From Paracoccus aurantiacus (GTDB lineage: Bacteria > Pseudomonadota > Alphaproteobacteria > Rhodobacterales > Rhodobacteraceae), in the NCBI RefSeq assembly GCF_007993065.1, contig NZ_VOPL01000005.1, forward strand, positions 1-64,000: a stretch of DNA of 64,000 nt, in the 5' to 3' direction. The translations under genes were made by a program, and so were the position numbers. Shown piece by piece: positions 62,995-64,000 of this stretch; positions within the stretch are counted from its first letter, which is position 1; every line of letters begins with the position of its first letter. Below the pieces are notes generated by a model. The model ran no database searches, was not told where the DNA came from, and saw only the letters and a list, made by a program, of their open reading frames with translations.

Positions 62995-63887
62995 TATTCG
63001 GCGGCCCGCTGCAGGGAAACGATTTCGTGCAGGTATTCCAGGAATTCGTCGCGCAGATCGCCACGCTCCAGCCCGTAGGCCACGGTTGCCTGAAGGAAGC
63101 CGGCTTTCGAGCCGCAGTCATAGCGTTGGCCGCGGAAGCGCAGGCCGAACACATCACGGCCTTCCAGGATCTCGTCAGCGATGGCATCGGTCAGCTGGAT
63201 CTCGCCGCCCGCACCCTCGCGCAGTTTGTTCAGGTTCTGCAGCACCGTCGGCGCAAGGATATAGCGCCCGATCACCGCAAGGTTCGACGGCGGATTGTCT
63301 TTGGGCTTTTCAACCAGACCGCGTGCCTTGACGATGGCGCCCATATCCTCGGCGACGTCGAGAACGCCGTAGGATTTGGTTTTTTCCATCGGCACTTCCA
63401 TGGTCGCGACCATCGTGCCGCCGGTTTCGGCATGCGCCTCGATCATCTGCTGAAGGCAGGGCGGATCGCCCATGATGACGTCGTCGGTCAGGATGACAGC
63501 AACGGGTTCGTTGTCCGGCACCAGACGGCGTGCACACCAGACCGCATGGCCAAGGCCCATCGCCTTGTGCTGGCGGACATAGGCGATCGCGCCCGAATCC
63601 ATGTTGGTCGCCCGCAGCACGTCCAGCAGGTCGTTCTTGCCGCTGCGCTTCAGGTTGGCCTCAAGTTCATGTGCGTGGTCGAAATAGTCTTCCAGCGCAC
63701 CTTTGCCGCGCGAGGTGACGAAGATGAACTCTTCGATCCCGGCGGCGCGGGCCTCGTCAATGGCATATTGAATAAGAGGCCGGTCAACCAGTGTCATGAT
63801 CTCTTTCGGGATCGACTTGGTGGCTGGCAAGAATCTGGTCCCCAGTCCGGCGACAGGAAAAATAGCTTTTGTAACTTTCCGGCTCAT
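62994..63887 (-). CDS. galU: UTP-glucose-1-phosphate uridylyltransferase
   Basis: A 297-residue nucleotidyltransferase: KAIFPVAGLGTRFLPATKSIPKEIMTLVDRPLIQYAIDEA, VILTDDVIMGDPPCLQQMIEAH, and GKAGLQATVAYG-like end. It makes UDP-glucose, the donor for the glycan operon and the substrate of GalE. First gene of the operon galU-galE-GT4-GT2-GT14-sulfotransferase; the 113 bp before it hold the presumed promoter. Confidence 0.97.
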   Translation of the reverse strand: MSRKVTKAIFPVAGLGTRFLPATKSIPKEIMTLVDRPLIQYAIDEARAAGIEEFIFVTSRGKGALEDYFDHAHELEANLKRSGKNDLLDVLRATNMDSGAIAYVRQHKAMGLGHAVWCARRLVPDNEPVAVILTDDVIMGDPPCLQQMIEAHAETGGTMVATMEVPMEKTKSYGVLDVAEDMGAIVKARGLVEKPKDNPPSNLAVIGRYILAPTVLQNLNKLREGAGGEIQLTDAIADEILEGRDVFGLRFRGQRYDCGSKAGFLQATVAYGLERGDLRDEFLEYLHEIVSLQRAAE

Positions 63888-64000
63888 GGCGGTCGTTCCC
63901 TTCAGATAGCGGTAGCCGCTGATATTCTTTTACGCCCAAGAGCACAGCCCGGGCAAGCGCGGCGCGCCAACGTTTGCGGAAAGGGTTAGTTCCGGCGATT

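Noticed and set aside
1..64000. CRISPR arrays, rRNA genes, prophage or integrase
   Set aside because: No repeat-spacer series, rRNA sequence, phage structural gene or recombinase was seen on either strand.

Overview
The window is chromosomal DNA of a GC-rich alphaproteobacterium, most likely a Rhodobacteraceae member close to Paracoccus. The support is the protein character of the housekeeping genes (rpsO, pnp, leuBCD, etfA, hslO), the compact single flagellar cluster built around a divergent fliF/fliL pair with a CtrA-like box, and the hslO-NUDIX-cca-ABC transporter gene order. Long open frames on the opposite strand of almost every gene are a by-product of high GC and are not annotated. I see no rRNA, CRISPR array, complete insertion sequence or integrase gene.

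Layout. 1-6.4 kb: the end of etfA, then a small cluster around a LysR regulator (MFS exporter, Tat-exported hydrolase, cyclophilin-like protein, chloroperoxidase-like hydrolase) and the msrB-msrA methionine sulfoxide repair pair. 6.4-12.1 kb: an accessory islet. It lies between two ~104-bp direct repeats, the right copy abutting tRNA-Pro(CGG). It holds a three-gene operon (DUF4123 protein, unknown membrane-anchored protein, DUF2235 alpha/beta hydrolase) that looks like an orphan type VI secretion effector module, plus decayed remnants (ribbon-helix-helix antitoxin, HTH protein) and one orphan gene. 12.2-18 kb: leucine biosynthesis (leuC, leuD, leuB) mixed with an exported EEP-fold protein and an EamA transporter. 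18.3-29.4 kb: rluE, an RTX protein, rpsO, a histidine phosphatase, a YdeI-like protein, an M23 lipoprotein, putP, pnp, a DXD glycosyltransferase, an MFS transporter and a 1-Cys peroxiredoxin.

29.5-45.2 kb: aldehyde dehydrogenase, then a leftward set (SLC13 permease, trhO, AEC carrier, crotonase, thiolase), the NAD-salvage pair pncA-pncB, a DUF2267 protein, and a chain of five genes joined by ATGA overlaps (hslO, NUDIX, cca, ABC exporter, RNA methyltransferase). 45.3-55.6 kb: flagellar genes in two divergent operons, fliF-fliH-fliN-fliP leftward and fliL-orf-motE-like-motA-orf-flhA-fliR-(flhB-orf) rightward, with a CtrA-type half-site pair in the shared promoter region. They supply the MS-ring, the switch and export apparatus and one stator subunit; motB is not in the window. 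55.6-64 kb: an alpha/beta hydrolase and a leftward surface-glycan operon, galU-galE-GT4-GT2-GT14/DUF5927-sulfotransferase. It makes UDP-glucose/UDP-galactose and carries three glycosyltransferases and a two-part sulfotransferase, suggesting a sulfated exopolysaccharide or glycan.

The most unusual parts are the tRNA-associated islet with its probable effector/immunity module, the sulfotransferase-ended glycan operon, and the small unassigned genes embedded in the flagellar operon.
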